From the NCBI RefSeq assembly GCF_002741035.1, contig NZ_CP016808.1, positions 6,310,501-6,374,500 of the forward strand: 64,000 nt of DNA. Direction: 5' to 3'. The position numbers were made by a program, and so were the translations under genes. This document shows, piece after piece, positions 26,537 through 35,066 of the stretch (position 1 is its first letter; every line of letters begins with the position of its first letter). The notes below the pieces were generated by a model, which was given only the letters and a program-made list of their open reading frames with translations, did no database searches and was not told where the DNA came from. Source of the DNA: Paenibacillus sp. BIHB 4019 (GTDB lineage: Bacteria; Bacillota; Bacilli; Paenibacillales; Paenibacillaceae).

Positions 26537-27877
26537 CTAAGACAGCACAATCGTATGGAAAGATTCCGGCTCCAGCTCGAATACATGCTCCGCCTCGCCG
26601 TCGAACAGCCTTAGCTCTCTTGTATCCGTATATGGATTCGTAATTACAACGACCCGCGAGCCGTCTTCGCGCTTGAAAGCAATGGAATGGCCGCTCCATG
26701 GGCCTTCCAGCCCGATGCGCTTCGAGCCCGGCGCCACATAATGGCTGAAATGCTTCATTACGTAATATTCCGGATTGTTCATAGCTCGCTTCGTATCCGG
26801 CTCTATTGTAATCATGGCATTTTGCTCCCAGCCCCATGTGCTGCGCCCTTTCGGCTCCAGCGCCATATTCCAGTAAATGTAGCTGTTCACGCCGTTGCTG
26901 AAATAATGCTGGTACAGATGAAATACATATTTGGCATACGCCCACGTGTTTTTGCCATCCCCGCATTCATTCTCCGTCTGCATATAACGCAGCTCCGGGT
27001 AGCTCTGCGACGTCCGGGCTATCGCATATTTGCCTGCCCACTGATAGCCGACGCCTTTAATGTATTTATAAGCTTCGGGGTCGCTCAGCACAAGACCCGC
27101 ATAAGCGTCATAATCGTTCGTTGTCCCCTTCATCAGCTCCAGCCATGGATCGGGCGCATTAATCGTTCCAAGCCAAATTTCCGTATCCAGTCCATGCTGT
27201 TCAAAAGCAGGTCCTAAATAATCGCGGATAAACTCCTTAAGCTGCTCGCCCGTCCATACGCAGGAAGGAAACTTCTGATCGGCTACGACTTCATTTTGCA
27301 CATGGACCTGATGAATCGTAATGCCTTCCTCTTGGTAAGCCTGAACGAATTTGACGAAATACAGCGCATAGGCTTCGAGAATTTCCTTCTCCCATCGCAG
27401 CGTTCCGTAGTTATAAGCCTTCGGCGTCTTCATCCACGTCGGAGGGCTCCATGGCGAAGCGAACAGCTTCAGCTCCGGATTAAGCGCCAGTGCTTCTTTT
27501 ATATAAGGAATCAAATACTTGCGGTCGCGTTCAATGGAAAAATGCGCCATCGCCACGTCGCCGTCCGTTTCGTTCAAGCTGTACCATTCCAGCGCATAGT
27601 CGCTTGCGCCGATAGGCAGGCGGCAAATGCTGAAGCGCTGCTCGCCTTCCGGGTGGAACAGCTCGTGCATGACTGCCGCGCGTTCTTCCTCCGATAAGTG
27701 GCTCAGTGCAGTAAAGCCCAGCTCATTGAAGCAGCCGCCAAAGCCCTCTACTGTTTGGTATGCGCTTTCAGTTATTGCCAAGTTAGATAGAGCAGGTGAA
27801 AAGGTGCGTGATTGTGTGCTTTTCTCCGTCCAGCTCGCTGTTTGTGTGCTTGAAAACCATTTTGCCGTTTGTCCCAT
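26537..27877 (-). CDS. GH30 family glycoside hydrolase
   Basis: A 446-residue family 30 hydrolase. FGGCFNELG opens the barrel, the acid/base is Glu196 (HVQNEV) and the nucleophile Glu302 (YMQTENECGDG). A C-terminal beta domain completes the fold. Family members act on beta-linked glucose, xylan, fucose or beta-1,6-galactan. No signal peptide is visible, so it would act inside on imported oligosaccharides together with the GH42 enzyme. The upstream AGGGGTTG ribosome site is weak. Its own terminator separates it from the kinase gene. Substrate: beta-galactan-type oligosaccharide is plausible but unproven. Confidence 0.85.
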   Translation of the reverse strand: MGQTAKWFSSTQTASWTEKSTQSRTFSPALSNLAITESAYQTVEGFGGCFNELGFTALSHLSEEERAAVMHELFHPEGEQRFSICRLPIGASDYALEWYSLNETDGDVAMAHFSIERDRKYLIPYIKEALALNPELKLFASPWSPPTWMKTPKAYNYGTLRWEKEILEAYALYFVKFVQAYQEEGITIHQVHVQNEVVADQKFPSCVWTGEQLKEFIRDYLGPAFEQHGLDTEIWLGTINAPDPWLELMKGTTNDYDAYAGLVLSDPEAYKYIKGVGYQWAGKYAIARTSQSYPELRYMQTENECGDGKNTWAYAKYVFHLYQHYFSNGVNSYIYWNMALEPKGRSTWGWEQNAMITIEPDTKRAMNNPEYYVMKHFSHYVAPGSKRIGLEGPWSGHSIAFKREDGSRVVVITNPYTDTRELRLFDGEAEHVFELEPESFHTIVLS

Positions 27878-27961
27878 ATCGACAACCCCTATCGTTTCAT
27901 CACTTTTGCTTATTGCTTTAGCTTGCCCTCTTAGTATAAATTAAATAGAATAAATCGCCGA

Positions 27962-27969
27962 TTGTCCAA
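27962..27969. promoter_or_regulatory. single TTGTCCAA element in the GH30/AraC divergent region
   Basis: Identical to the core of the repeats at 23527-23552. It lies between the divergent GH30 and AraC genes, which would place both loci under one regulator. Confidence 0.35.
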
Positions 27970-28009
27970 ACAACGTGAAATTTACCCAAATCAAAGGTGG
28001 TTCTGCCTA

Positions 28010-28915
28010 ATGGATGATGAAGTGACACTTTCGCCGTGGATTCAAAATGTGCGCTTTCTGCCCGCTATCGACTGGAACATTAAATTTTTTGGCGCGCATG
28101 AACAGCGTGTAGACAAGCATTGGCAGATGCCGCTGGAATCCCATATCGGCTTTGAAATGATTTTTATTCAGGAGGGCGCGCAGGAAACGGTCATTGGCGA
28201 AAGCAAATATCAGCTGGGCGCCGGCGACTTTCTGCTTATCCCGCCCGGCTTTAAGCATAAGAGCCGCTGCATTTCGGAGGAAGGCATGGCTTATTTTTGC
28301 GCCCACTTTAATGTGGACGATCCGGCTTTTCGCCAAGAAATGATTCGAAATGGCCGCCTGCTGTTCCCCGCTGGAAGCGCCGATCATGAGCGGCTGCTGC
28401 CTATTTTGAAGCAATGGATTGCGATGCTTAGGCGGGGAGGCGGCTATACGACGGCGGATCGCTTTCGGCTGCAGGCGGACTTGTTTGAGCTGTTCGGGCT
28501 ATTAGTGGGCACGATCTGTTTGCCGGAGGAGGAGATGGCAGCTATGCCGCCAGCGTCAGTGCAATATGCCAAAGCGATTGCCGAGGCGATCAAGGGGAAT
28601 TTTGACCCGCATCAGCTTCCAGGCGAGCCGGCGGCGGAGAGCGCTTTTTCTATTGAAGAGATTATGCGCTCACTCGGCATCAGCCCAGGCTATGGGCTTG
28701 AGGTATTTCGCAAAGTGTATGGCCTGTCGCCACGTCAGTTTTTATCTGAGCTCAAGCTGCAGGAGGCCAAGGTGCTCATTCGCCAGCCGGAGCTGTCGTT
28801 GAAGGAAATCGCGGTCCGTCTAGGCTATTCCCAGCTGTCGCATTTCAGCAGGCAATTCAAACGCTGGACCGGGATGAGCCCGCTCCATTACCGCCAGCAG
28901 CATTTTCAGCTGTAA
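28010..28915 (+). CDS. AraC family transcriptional regulator with cupin sensor domain
   Basis: A 301-residue regulator. The N-terminal 140 residues are a cupin (GFEMIFIQEGAQETVIGE and the following YQLGAGDFLLIPPGFKH) that should bind a sugar ligand. The C-terminal 100 residues carry two helix-turn-helix motifs ending with LKEIAVRLGYSQLSHFSRQF. Divergent from GH30, it probably controls it. The ATG at 28010 has AAAGGTGG nine bases upstream; the frame is open back to 27962 but without a usable start. Confidence 0.85.
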   Translation: MDDEVTLSPWIQNVRFLPAIDWNIKFFGAHEQRVDKHWQMPLESHIGFEMIFIQEGAQETVIGESKYQLGAGDFLLIPPGFKHKSRCISEEGMAYFCAHFNVDDPAFRQEMIRNGRLLFPAGSADHERLLPILKQWIAMLRRGGGYTTADRFRLQADLFELFGLLVGTICLPEEEMAAMPPASVQYAKAIAEAIKGNFDPHQLPGEPAAESAFSIEEIMRSLGISPGYGLEVFRKVYGLSPRQFLSELKLQEAKVLIRQPELSLKEIAVRLGYSQLSHFSRQFKRWTGMSPLHYRQQHFQL

Positions 28916-29218
28916 AGGCTCGTCGCGATAACGGGATTAGCCTCCGTGTTTTGCCAGCCGGAATAGTCTCTCTTATGGGACTTCTCCTTTTTGGAGGACT
29001 GAGGTTCCGCTATTTTAGCTTTTTGTGTGATTTAAGTAGGTAGGTAGGCAGGAGATCCTTTATTGGTCTCATGATCTCGGCAAAACAGCGATTTGGCGAT
29101 CATTAGGGGCTTCTGTGTCCGCGAGACATCTCCATGACCGTTGGCTAGAGTGAATAGCGGATTTGGTGTCCGCCAAAATAGGGGCCACCGAATTAAAGCT
29201 CGAAGAGCTTAGAATATG
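28916..29218. other. non-coding stretch with imperfect repeats
   Basis: No convincing gene is seen. It contains several short hairpins (for example GCGGA/TCCGC near 29157-29173 and TCTCC/GGAGA-like near 28981), a GTAGGTAGGTAGG run at about 29036, and recurring words around TAGGGGC. Possibly decayed sequence. Confidence 0.4.
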
Positions 29219-29273
29219 AAATAAGGCGCAGGGTTTTCGCTGCTGCGAAATCCCTGCGCCTTATTTGTTTTTT
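29219..29273. terminator. strong bidirectional terminator
   Basis: A 15-bp perfect outer stem (29219-29233 with 29252-29266), extended inside by TTTCGC/GCGAAA, is followed rightward by GTTTTTTC and leftward by TTTCATATTC. It separates the AraC gene from the convergent oxidoreductase gene. Confidence 0.85.
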
Positions 29274-29362
29274 CTTATCTAATTACAATTGCAGCAAAGC
29301 TCCTTAGATGTATCCTGCTTTTGCAGTTCTTGCAGCTTTTGCACTTGCAAGCTCTACCCGTT

Positions 29363-30379
29363 CTACCCTAACAGTCCTTCCTGAAAGGCAACAACCTGAT
29401 TATTCTTTGCCGACTCGTACGCGCCATCCAGCAATGAAACCGTATGCAAATTGTCAAACGCGCTATTTTCGGCTTCTACTCCTGTTTCCAGCCAGACGAG
29501 CAGCTGATTGAGGCCGTCAAATATCGCCTCCTCAATCGGCAGCGCATGCTCCCATGTATGCACAGGCTGCGGGTTCCAGTTCGGCTTCCCGCTCGGTTCG
29601 CGGCGATACAACCCGATCGTATTGGATGTCGTGCTGAGCACGCCTTCACTGCCAAGCACGACGAGGTCATTTTTATGAAACGGACTGGAGAAGCTTTGGG
29701 TAAAATGGGCGCGCACGCCGTTCTCAAACGTCATCAGCACGGTCGCATCCGTCTCCCCTAAACAATCGACCGCCTCCGAGGAGTAGGCGCTGCAATAAAT
29801 GGAAGCCGCCTTGGCATCCGCGATTCGGCGCATACCGTCAAACCAATGAATCGCCATGACGGACAAGGCATGACGCTCCGTGTGTACTCGCCAGCCTGCA
29901 TCCTGCCGATAAAACAAGGAATCAAATTGAATCGACTCCAGCCTGCCAATTGCGCCTGACTTGACCAGATCGCGAATAAAATCAAATTGATGATGCTTGC
30001 GAAAATTTTGATTAATGCATACCGGAACGTTCAGCTGCTTTGCAAGCTCCGCTATTTGCTGGGCTTCGGCAAAGGTGTCGGCGAAAGGCTTTTCCAGAAA
30101 TACCGGAATGCCTGCTTCCAGCAGCGGCCGCATAATGCTTCCGCGTATCGTCGAAGGTGTACAAACTACTGCGGCATCTAGCCCGCTATGCGCCAGCATT
30201 TCCGCAAGGTCCGTGTATCTCCCCGCAATGCCGAACTCATCCGCCCGCTCCTGAACGGCTGCTTCGCTTGGGTCGCAAATCGCAACGACTTCCACGCGGT
30301 CCTGATGATTGGCATAACCTCTCAAATGCAGCCGCGTGACAGCTCCCGCGCCGACAAATCCAATTTTATATTTTTTCAT
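29363..30379 (-). CDS. Gfo/Idh/MocA family NAD(P)-dependent oxidoreductase
   Basis: A 338-residue dehydrogenase with an N-terminal Rossmann domain (KIGFVGAGAVTRLHLRGY), the family EKPFADT motif carrying the key Lys, and a C-terminal alpha/beta substrate domain. It should oxidise or reduce a sugar, inositol or sugar acid. Its ATG overlaps the isomerase stop by four bases. The start at 30379 has a GGGAGAG/GGCGGG purine stretch upstream; the frame extends to 30421 inside the isomerase gene without a ribosome site. Confidence 0.85.
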   Translation of the reverse strand: MKKYKIGFVGAGAVTRLHLRGYANHQDRVEVVAICDPSEAAVQERADEFGIAGRYTDLAEMLAHSGLDAAVVCTPSTIRGSIMRPLLEAGIPVFLEKPFADTFAEAQQIAELAKQLNVPVCINQNFRKHHQFDFIRDLVKSGAIGRLESIQFDSLFYRQDAGWRVHTERHALSVMAIHWFDGMRRIADAKAASIYCSAYSSEAVDCLGETDATVLMTFENGVRAHFTQSFSSPFHKNDLVVLGSEGVLSTTSNTIGLYRREPSGKPNWNPQPVHTWEHALPIEEAIFDGLNQLLVWLETGVEAENSAFDNLHTVSLLDGAYESAKNNQVVAFQEGLLG

Positions 30380-31146
30380 CCCGCCACTCTCCCAATACCT
30401 GATTTCATGAACGGCAAGCATTGCTGCATGCCCGTCACTATGTCACCGCCGCTTTCCTCATCCGCCGACATCCAGCCCGCATAGCCTATGCGCTTCACTT
30501 CCGCCATAATCGGCTGAAAGTCAATCGAGCCCTCTCCTAATATCCGATATTCGCCAGCCGCAAAATCCTTCATATGAAAATTATTAATAAATGGCGCAAA
30601 GCTGCGAATGACCTCCGCCACATCGGAAATGCCTGACTTCACCAGATGCGCCGTATCAACCGTCAGTCCAACCCCGTCCTCCGGCCGCAGCCCGCTGAAA
30701 AATATATCAAAATCCGCCCGGTGCATCACCGGCTGATCATAATGATGATGCAGCGACAGCTTGAGTCCGCTGTCTTGCGCCTCCTTGCCCAGCTCCGCGA
30801 ACAGACGCGCAAAGCCAGCGATAGCTTCCTTTTCCAGCCCCGTCCTTGGGACGCTGTGGCAGTAGACAATTAGCTCCGTGCCCACCTGCTTCCCAAAGCG
30901 GAAAATACGGCGCAGCTCATCCTTGCTGTCGTCGCTAAGCAGCGTACCTCCCGTAATAAGCGCGGATGCGAGGCCCGGCGGCTGTCCCCAGCGTTCCATA
31001 AACCGCCCAGGCTCCTGCACGTCCGGCATATATTGATTCCATTTGAGCTGCAAACCCTCGTAGCCCGCCGCTTGATAGCCATGAATTAATGCCGTCTCTT
31101 CCTCTGCCCCTGCCGTCGGCCGGGAAAAAGCATACCGGATTCCCAC
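30376..31146 (-). CDS. sugar phosphate isomerase/epimerase-like TIM barrel protein
   Basis: A 256-residue member of the xylose-isomerase-like/AP endonuclease 2 barrel family, as in IolE, IolI or hydroxypyruvate isomerase. Metal-binding candidates are in LSLHHHYDQP, TVDTAHLVKSG, INNFHMKDF and MSADEES. It starts at GTG, seven bases after GGAGG. It sits in an operon with a cupin gene and a Gfo/Idh/MocA dehydrogenase, a combination usual for inositol-like or keto-sugar breakdown. The exact substrate is unknown. Confidence 0.8.
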   Translation of the reverse strand: MGIRYAFSRPTAGAEEETALIHGYQAAGYEGLQLKWNQYMPDVQEPGRFMERWGQPPGLASALITGGTLLSDDSKDELRRIFRFGKQVGTELIVYCHSVPRTGLEKEAIAGFARLFAELGKEAQDSGLKLSLHHHYDQPVMHRADFDIFFSGLRPEDGVGLTVDTAHLVKSGISDVAEVIRSFAPFINNFHMKDFAAGEYRILGEGSIDFQPIMAEVKRIGYAGWMSADEESGGDIVTGMQQCLPFMKSGIGRVAG

Positions 31147-31265
31147 TTATCGTCCTCCCTGCTTTCTGCTTTCTGCTTTCTACGTTCTTCATTCTGCGTT
31201 GTGCCTCCTGCTTGAGCGAGCCTGTGTGTGTCCATCCTTGATCGCCCAACGCTCGAAAGGCCGCC

Positions 31266-31622
31266 TTACTCGCCCACCGTTTGCCGATCGACTGCGGAAT
31301 ACGCAATGATCATCCGGCACGGCTCCCAGCCAGTTACCTTGGCATGATGCAGCACATTTTGCGGAATGCGCAGTGCCATGCCTGGCTTCAGATGATACGT
31401 TTCATCCCCCAGCGAATGCTCGCATTCGCCCGACAGCACAAAAATAATTTCCTCGCAGTTCGGATGCCGATGGCGTCCGTTTTCCTCGCCTGCGTTAATG
31501 TAAACCTGCCCAAATGTCATTTGGCCCTCAGGATCGATTTCTTGGCCGTACAACCACGATATTTTGCCCCAGCCCATATCCAGCACGTGCTGCTCCTCAT
31601 TCAAATCCGCCGCTTTAACCAT
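31266..31622 (-). CDS. cupin domain protein
   Basis: A 118-residue single-domain cupin. GEENGRHRHPNCEEIIFVLSG is cupin motif 1 with two His and a Glu for metal binding, and PGMALRIPQNVLHHAKVTG is motif 2. It is probably a sugar isomerase or a small binding protein. AAGGAGG is six bases before the ATG. It is the first gene of the operon that continues with isomerase and oxidoreductase. Confidence 0.8.
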   Translation of the reverse strand: MVKAADLNEEQHVLDMGWGKISWLYGQEIDPEGQMTFGQVYINAGEENGRHRHPNCEEIIFVLSGECEHSLGDETYHLKPGMALRIPQNVLHHAKVTGWEPCRMIIAYSAVDRQTVGE

Positions 31623-31748
31623 TTTGTCCCTCCTTGTTTCGCTCAGCCTTCAATACGTAAATTTTTCAACTTCTCAATTCTGCAAACTTAAAATTTTAAT
31701 GCTTCATTGTTCCAAGCACTTAGCCTTAGGTGATTGCAGGTTTATTTT

Positions 31749-31767
31749 AATTCAACTAAGTTGAATT
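31749..31767. promoter_or_regulatory. perfect operator-like palindrome
   Basis: AATTCAACT and AGTTGAATT flank one central A. It lies in the divergent region between the cupin operon and the XRE-cupin regulator gene, where it is a likely binding site for that regulator. Confidence 0.6.
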
Positions 31768-31780
31768 ATCAACAACTTTA

Positions 31781-31795
31781 TTGAACCGTTTTCAA
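31781..31795. promoter_or_regulatory. second TTGAA-N5-TTCAA inverted repeat
   Basis: It uses the same half-site words as the palindrome at 31749 with wider spacing, and TTCAACT continues to 31797. A second, weaker operator for the same protein is plausible. Confidence 0.45.
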
Positions 31796-31852
31796 CTCAG
31801 TCCTTTTATGATACGATAGAAAGCAAGTATGACAAATAAAGGTGTGTGACTG

Positions 31853-32407
31853 ATGAGCCTCGGCAAAAGAATCCGGCTGATCCGCATGGAACAGAAGCGG
31901 ACGCAGGAAGAAATCGCAAAACAGTGCGGCTTTACGAAGAGTCTCCTGTCCAAAATTGAAAACGATCTATCCGCTCCTCCGGTTGCGACACTGATGAAAA
32001 TTGCCGGAGCTTTAGGCGTCCGCGTGTCCGACCTGATTGAAGAGCAGAGCGCCAATGCGACCGTGTTCAATTCCAGTCGGCAGTACAGCGATAAAGACAG
32101 CTGGCTCCGGACAGACAGAGGGTATTCCTTCTACGCGTTTGCCAGCGAGCGCAGAGACAAGCTGGTCCAGCCTTATTTGATTACGGCCCGCAAAGGCGAG
32201 GTCAAGCCGCACGGCTTCTCCCATGAGGGCGAGGAATTTATTTATATGATCAGCGGCGAGATGACGTATAAGGTTGGTGCGACTGAATATTCGCTGCATC
32301 CGGGGGATACGCTTTATTTCAATTCGCTGGAGGAGCATCTCCTCTGCCCCGTATCGGACGAAGTGACGTACATGGCTATCTTTACGCAAAAATCACTGGA
32401 GCAATAA
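31853..32407 (+). CDS. XRE family regulator with C-terminal cupin domain
   Basis: A 184-residue regulator. An N-terminal helix-turn-helix (LGKRIRLIRMEQKRTQEEIA, then CGFTKSLLSKIENDLSAPPV) binds DNA, and a C-terminal cupin (GEEFIYMISGEMTYKVGA, HPGDTLYFNSLEEHLL) senses a small ligand. This architecture (PuuR/SutR-like) controls neighbouring catabolic genes. The ATG has AAAGGTG upstream. The flanking palindromes fit autoregulation and control of the divergent cupin operon. Confidence 0.85.
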   Translation: MSLGKRIRLIRMEQKRTQEEIAKQCGFTKSLLSKIENDLSAPPVATLMKIAGALGVRVSDLIEEQSANATVFNSSRQYSDKDSWLRTDRGYSFYAFASERRDKLVQPYLITARKGEVKPHGFSHEGEEFIYMISGEMTYKVGATEYSLHPGDTLYFNSLEEHLLCPVSDEVTYMAIFTQKSLEQ

Positions 32408-32463
32408 CGGCTGCGGCCAGCGATGAGCATTTATTTTTTCAACGAAAGCGGAGGAATCAGGGT

Positions 32464-33438
32464 ATGAAATACAGACGCATCGGTTCAAGCGGCATTAAAG
32501 TAAGCGAAATCGGTCTTGGAAGCTGGCTCACTTATGGAACAGCTACCGAGCAGCAAGCGGCTGACGCTTGCATTCAGCAAGCCTTTGAAAGCGGCATTAA
32601 TTTCTTCGACACTTCCAATGCCTATAATCGCGGCGAAGGCGAGCGGGCGCTCGGCGCTGCCCTGCGGCCTTTCGAGCGCGCAAGCTACGTGCTTTCCACG
32701 AAGGTCTTTTTCAATATGGGTGACGGCCCCAATGATGGCGGCTTATCGCGCAAGCATATTATGGAGCAGTGCGATGCCAGCTTGAAACGTCTGGGCACAG
32801 ACTATATTGATATTTATTTTTGCCATCGCTATGATCAGAATGCTCCGCTGGAAGAAACGCTGCGGGCGCTGGACGATTTGACCGCGCAGGGCAAAATTTT
32901 GTATTCCGCTGTCTCCGAATGGAGCGCCGCTCAAATCGCTGATGCGACTGGCATTGCGAAGCGGCTGAATTTGCGCCCGCTTATTTCCAACCAGCCGATC
33001 TACAATATGTTTGAGCGATATATTGAGCAGGAGGTCATCCCTGTCAGCGAGCGGGAAGGCATCGGCCAGATCGTCTTTTCGCCGCTGGCGCAAGGCATCC
33101 TGACCGGAAAGTACAGAAAAGGCCAGCAACTGCCTACAGATAGCCGCGCTGCCAATGATTCGATCAACCATGTGCTGAAAAGCTATTTGCGCGACGATGT
33201 GCTTGACTGCGTAGAACAGCTTGACGGGCTGGCTAGCCAGCTTGGCGTCTCCATTTCCCAGCTGGCGCTGGCTTGGGTGCTTCGCTTGCCGGGCATCAGC
33301 TCCGCGCTGATTGGCGCGAGCCGTCCACAGCAAATCGTCGAAAACGTCAAAGCTGTCGAGCTGGAGCTTTCGGCAGATGTAATTCAGGAAATCGAAGGCA
33401 TTTTGGAGCAAGTGAAGCATTTCGCGCCGCTTAGGTAA
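32464..33438 (+). CDS. aldo/keto reductase
   Basis: A 324-residue NADPH-dependent TIM-barrel reductase of the AKR/Kv-beta-like group. The catalytic tetrad is visible: Asp in FFDTSNAYNRGEGE with Tyr, Lys in YVLSTKVFF and His in YFCHRYDQN. The C-terminal NADPH site is ISSALIGASRPQQI. It follows the XRE-cupin regulator by 56 bases with a GGAGG site and probably belongs to the same catabolic function. Substrate unknown. Confidence 0.9.
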   Translation: MKYRRIGSSGIKVSEIGLGSWLTYGTATEQQAADACIQQAFESGINFFDTSNAYNRGEGERALGAALRPFERASYVLSTKVFFNMGDGPNDGGLSRKHIMEQCDASLKRLGTDYIDIYFCHRYDQNAPLEETLRALDDLTAQGKILYSAVSEWSAAQIADATGIAKRLNLRPLISNQPIYNMFERYIEQEVIPVSEREGIGQIVFSPLAQGILTGKYRKGQQLPTDSRAANDSINHVLKSYLRDDVLDCVEQLDGLASQLGVSISQLALAWVLRLPGISSALIGASRPQQIVENVKAVELELSADVIQEIEGILEQVKHFAPLR

Positions 33439-33489
33439 TAGCTGCGAGCGCTAAATTATGCATCTGGCTGTCTATTTTCAATGAAAAAA

Positions 33490-33558
33490 CCCCTCTCCTT
33501 GATCGAGCAGCGTTCGGCTTGCCGGAACTGCTTTTGTTCAGGAGAGGGGCTTTTTTTT
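33490..33558. terminator. strong terminator after the aldo/keto reductase
   Basis: CCCCTCTCCT (33490-33499) pairs with AGGAGAGGGG (33540-33549), with AGCAG/CTGCT inside. TTTTTTTT follows rightward, and GTTTTTTCAT leftward. It therefore serves both convergent genes. Confidence 0.9.
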
Positions 33559-33621
33559 CGCCTAAAAGTTAGGAAATATCGTGCTTGATTCTCATTCTAG
33601 CCCCGCCGCAAGCTTCGGCGC

Positions 33622-34836
33622 TTAACGGTCAGGATCGATTCCTTTTGTTTCTTTACCCAGAAAAGCAACCGCCAGTGCACCGCATACGATCGCCACAAAG
33701 AAAATGATGAATACCGTTTGAATCGATGTGCCGCCTGCCACGAGCATCCCTACCATGTAGGGGCCGATGATGCCGCCGATCCGGCCAAACGAAGCGGCAA
33801 AGCCTGCTCCCGTTGCCCGAACCGCCGTCGGATATTGCTCTGGCGTGTAAGCGTACATCGCTCCCCAAGCGCCAAGGTTGAAGAAGGACAGGCAAGCTCC
33901 GGCAGCAAGCAGCATGCCTTCTGTCGTCGCGCTGCCGAACCAGATGGCGCTTACCGCCGTCAGCAGCAAATAGGTGACCAGCACAAATTTGCGTCCCAGC
34001 TTCTCGATGAAATAAGCCGCCGTAAAATAGCCCGGAAGCTGCGCAAGTGTAATGAGCAGCACATATTGAAAGCTTTTGACCAGTCCGAAGCCTTTCAGCA
34101 CCATGACGGTCGGCAGCCACAGAAACATGCCGTAATACGAGAAGACGACCGTCAGCCATAGCAGCCACAGCATAATGGTCGAGCGGCGATGCTTCGGTGA
34201 CCAAATCGCCGCAAGCCGCTGGCGCAGCGGCAAAACATTCCCCTTTTGCGCCACATAACGCGGTGAATCCTCTATGGCTCTGCGCAAATACAGCGCATAC
34301 AGCGCCGGAACCGCTCCAATAATAAACGCCGCTCGCCAGCCATAGGCCGGTATAACAAAATACGAGACGAGCGCAGCGACAATCCAGCCGCCTGCCCAGA
34401 AGCTTTCCAGCAGCACGATTGCTCTGCCTCTATCCTTCACGGGAACCGACTCGGATACGAGCGTCGAAGCGACGGGCAACTCGCCGCCCAGTCCAAAGCC
34501 GCCGGCGAAACGCAAGAGGCACAGCACGGTAAAGGTGCCCGCCAGCGCCGACAAGCCGCTTGCTGCCGAGAAAATCAGCAGCGTCCACAGCAAAATCGTC
34601 CGGCGTCCGTACCGATCCGCCAGCGCACCCGCCGCTGCCGCGCCCACCGCCATGCCAATGGAATTAATTGCAGTCAGCTGTCCGATCTGCTCGGTGCCAA
34701 GCCCCCATTCTACGCTTAGCGCAGCCACGATAAAGGACAGCATGCCGACGTCCATCGCGTCGAACATCCAACTGAGCCCAGCGCTGAACAGCAATTTGCG
34801 TTGTTTTTTGTCTTGCAGCAATGATGCCTGTTTCAT
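33622..34836 (-). CDS. MFS transporter, AAHS/sugar-porter type
   Basis: A 404-residue membrane protein with about twelve helices. WMFDAMDVGMLSFI near the start and GALADRYGRRTILLW between helices 2 and 3 are the MFS signatures, the first typical of the aromatic-acid/sugar symporter branch. It likely imports a substrate for the nearby reductase, isomerase and dehydrogenase. AAGGAG precedes the ATG. The convergent aldo/keto reductase shares the terminator at 33490. Confidence 0.85.
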   Translation of the reverse strand: MKQASLLQDKKQRKLLFSAGLSWMFDAMDVGMLSFIVAALSVEWGLGTEQIGQLTAINSIGMAVGAAAAGALADRYGRRTILLWTLLIFSAASGLSALAGTFTVLCLLRFAGGFGLGGELPVASTLVSESVPVKDRGRAIVLLESFWAGGWIVAALVSYFVIPAYGWRAAFIIGAVPALYALYLRRAIEDSPRYVAQKGNVLPLRQRLAAIWSPKHRRSTIMLWLLWLTVVFSYYGMFLWLPTVMVLKGFGLVKSFQYVLLITLAQLPGYFTAAYFIEKLGRKFVLVTYLLLTAVSAIWFGSATTEGMLLAAGACLSFFNLGAWGAMYAYTPEQYPTAVRATGAGFAASFGRIGGIIGPYMVGMLVAGGTSIQTVFIIFFVAIVCGALAVAFLGKETKGIDPDR

Positions 34837-34996
34837 TTTGTTCTAACTCCTTATGTAAGCATGTGATTTATTTATCATCGCATCTTCTCACCTTTTGGAC
34901 AAGCTTCATTATTATAACCGCCCCCGCAAAACGCTAGCCCCTGTCCCTTCCCGAAGCAAAGCCCAAGCTGGTCGAAATTACCTGCCCAAGAAACCT

Positions 34997-35026
34997 TGCA
35001 TAGAGAACATACATTCGGTATATAAT
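34997..35026 (+). promoter_or_regulatory. promoter of the Y-polymerase operon
   Basis: TTGCAT (34997-35002) and TATAAT (35021-35026) are separated by 18 bases, a near-consensus sigma-A promoter. The start codon lies 41 bases further on. Two LexA-like boxes overlap and flank the -10. Confidence 0.65.
35004..35017 (-). promoter_or_regulatory. LexA (SOS) box 1
   Basis: On the minus strand CGAATGTATGTTCT compares with the Bacillus consensus CGAAC-N4-GTTCG at eight of ten fixed bases. It lies between the -35 and -10 elements. Confidence 0.55.
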
Positions 35027-35034
35027 ACAGAATA

Positions 35035-35048
35035 CGAATAAACGTTCG
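35035..35048 (+). promoter_or_regulatory. LexA (SOS) box 2
   Basis: CGAATAAACGTTCG differs from CGAAC-N4-GTTCG at one fixed base. It lies nine bases after the -10 element, at the likely transcription start. Confidence 0.6.
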
Positions 35049-35066
35049 CGTCATGGTGGTGTAGCT

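Noticed and set aside
31150..31190. TGCTTTC tandem repeat upstream of the isomerase gene
   Set aside because: Only three short copies; no pairing or link to a promoter, so no function is claimed.
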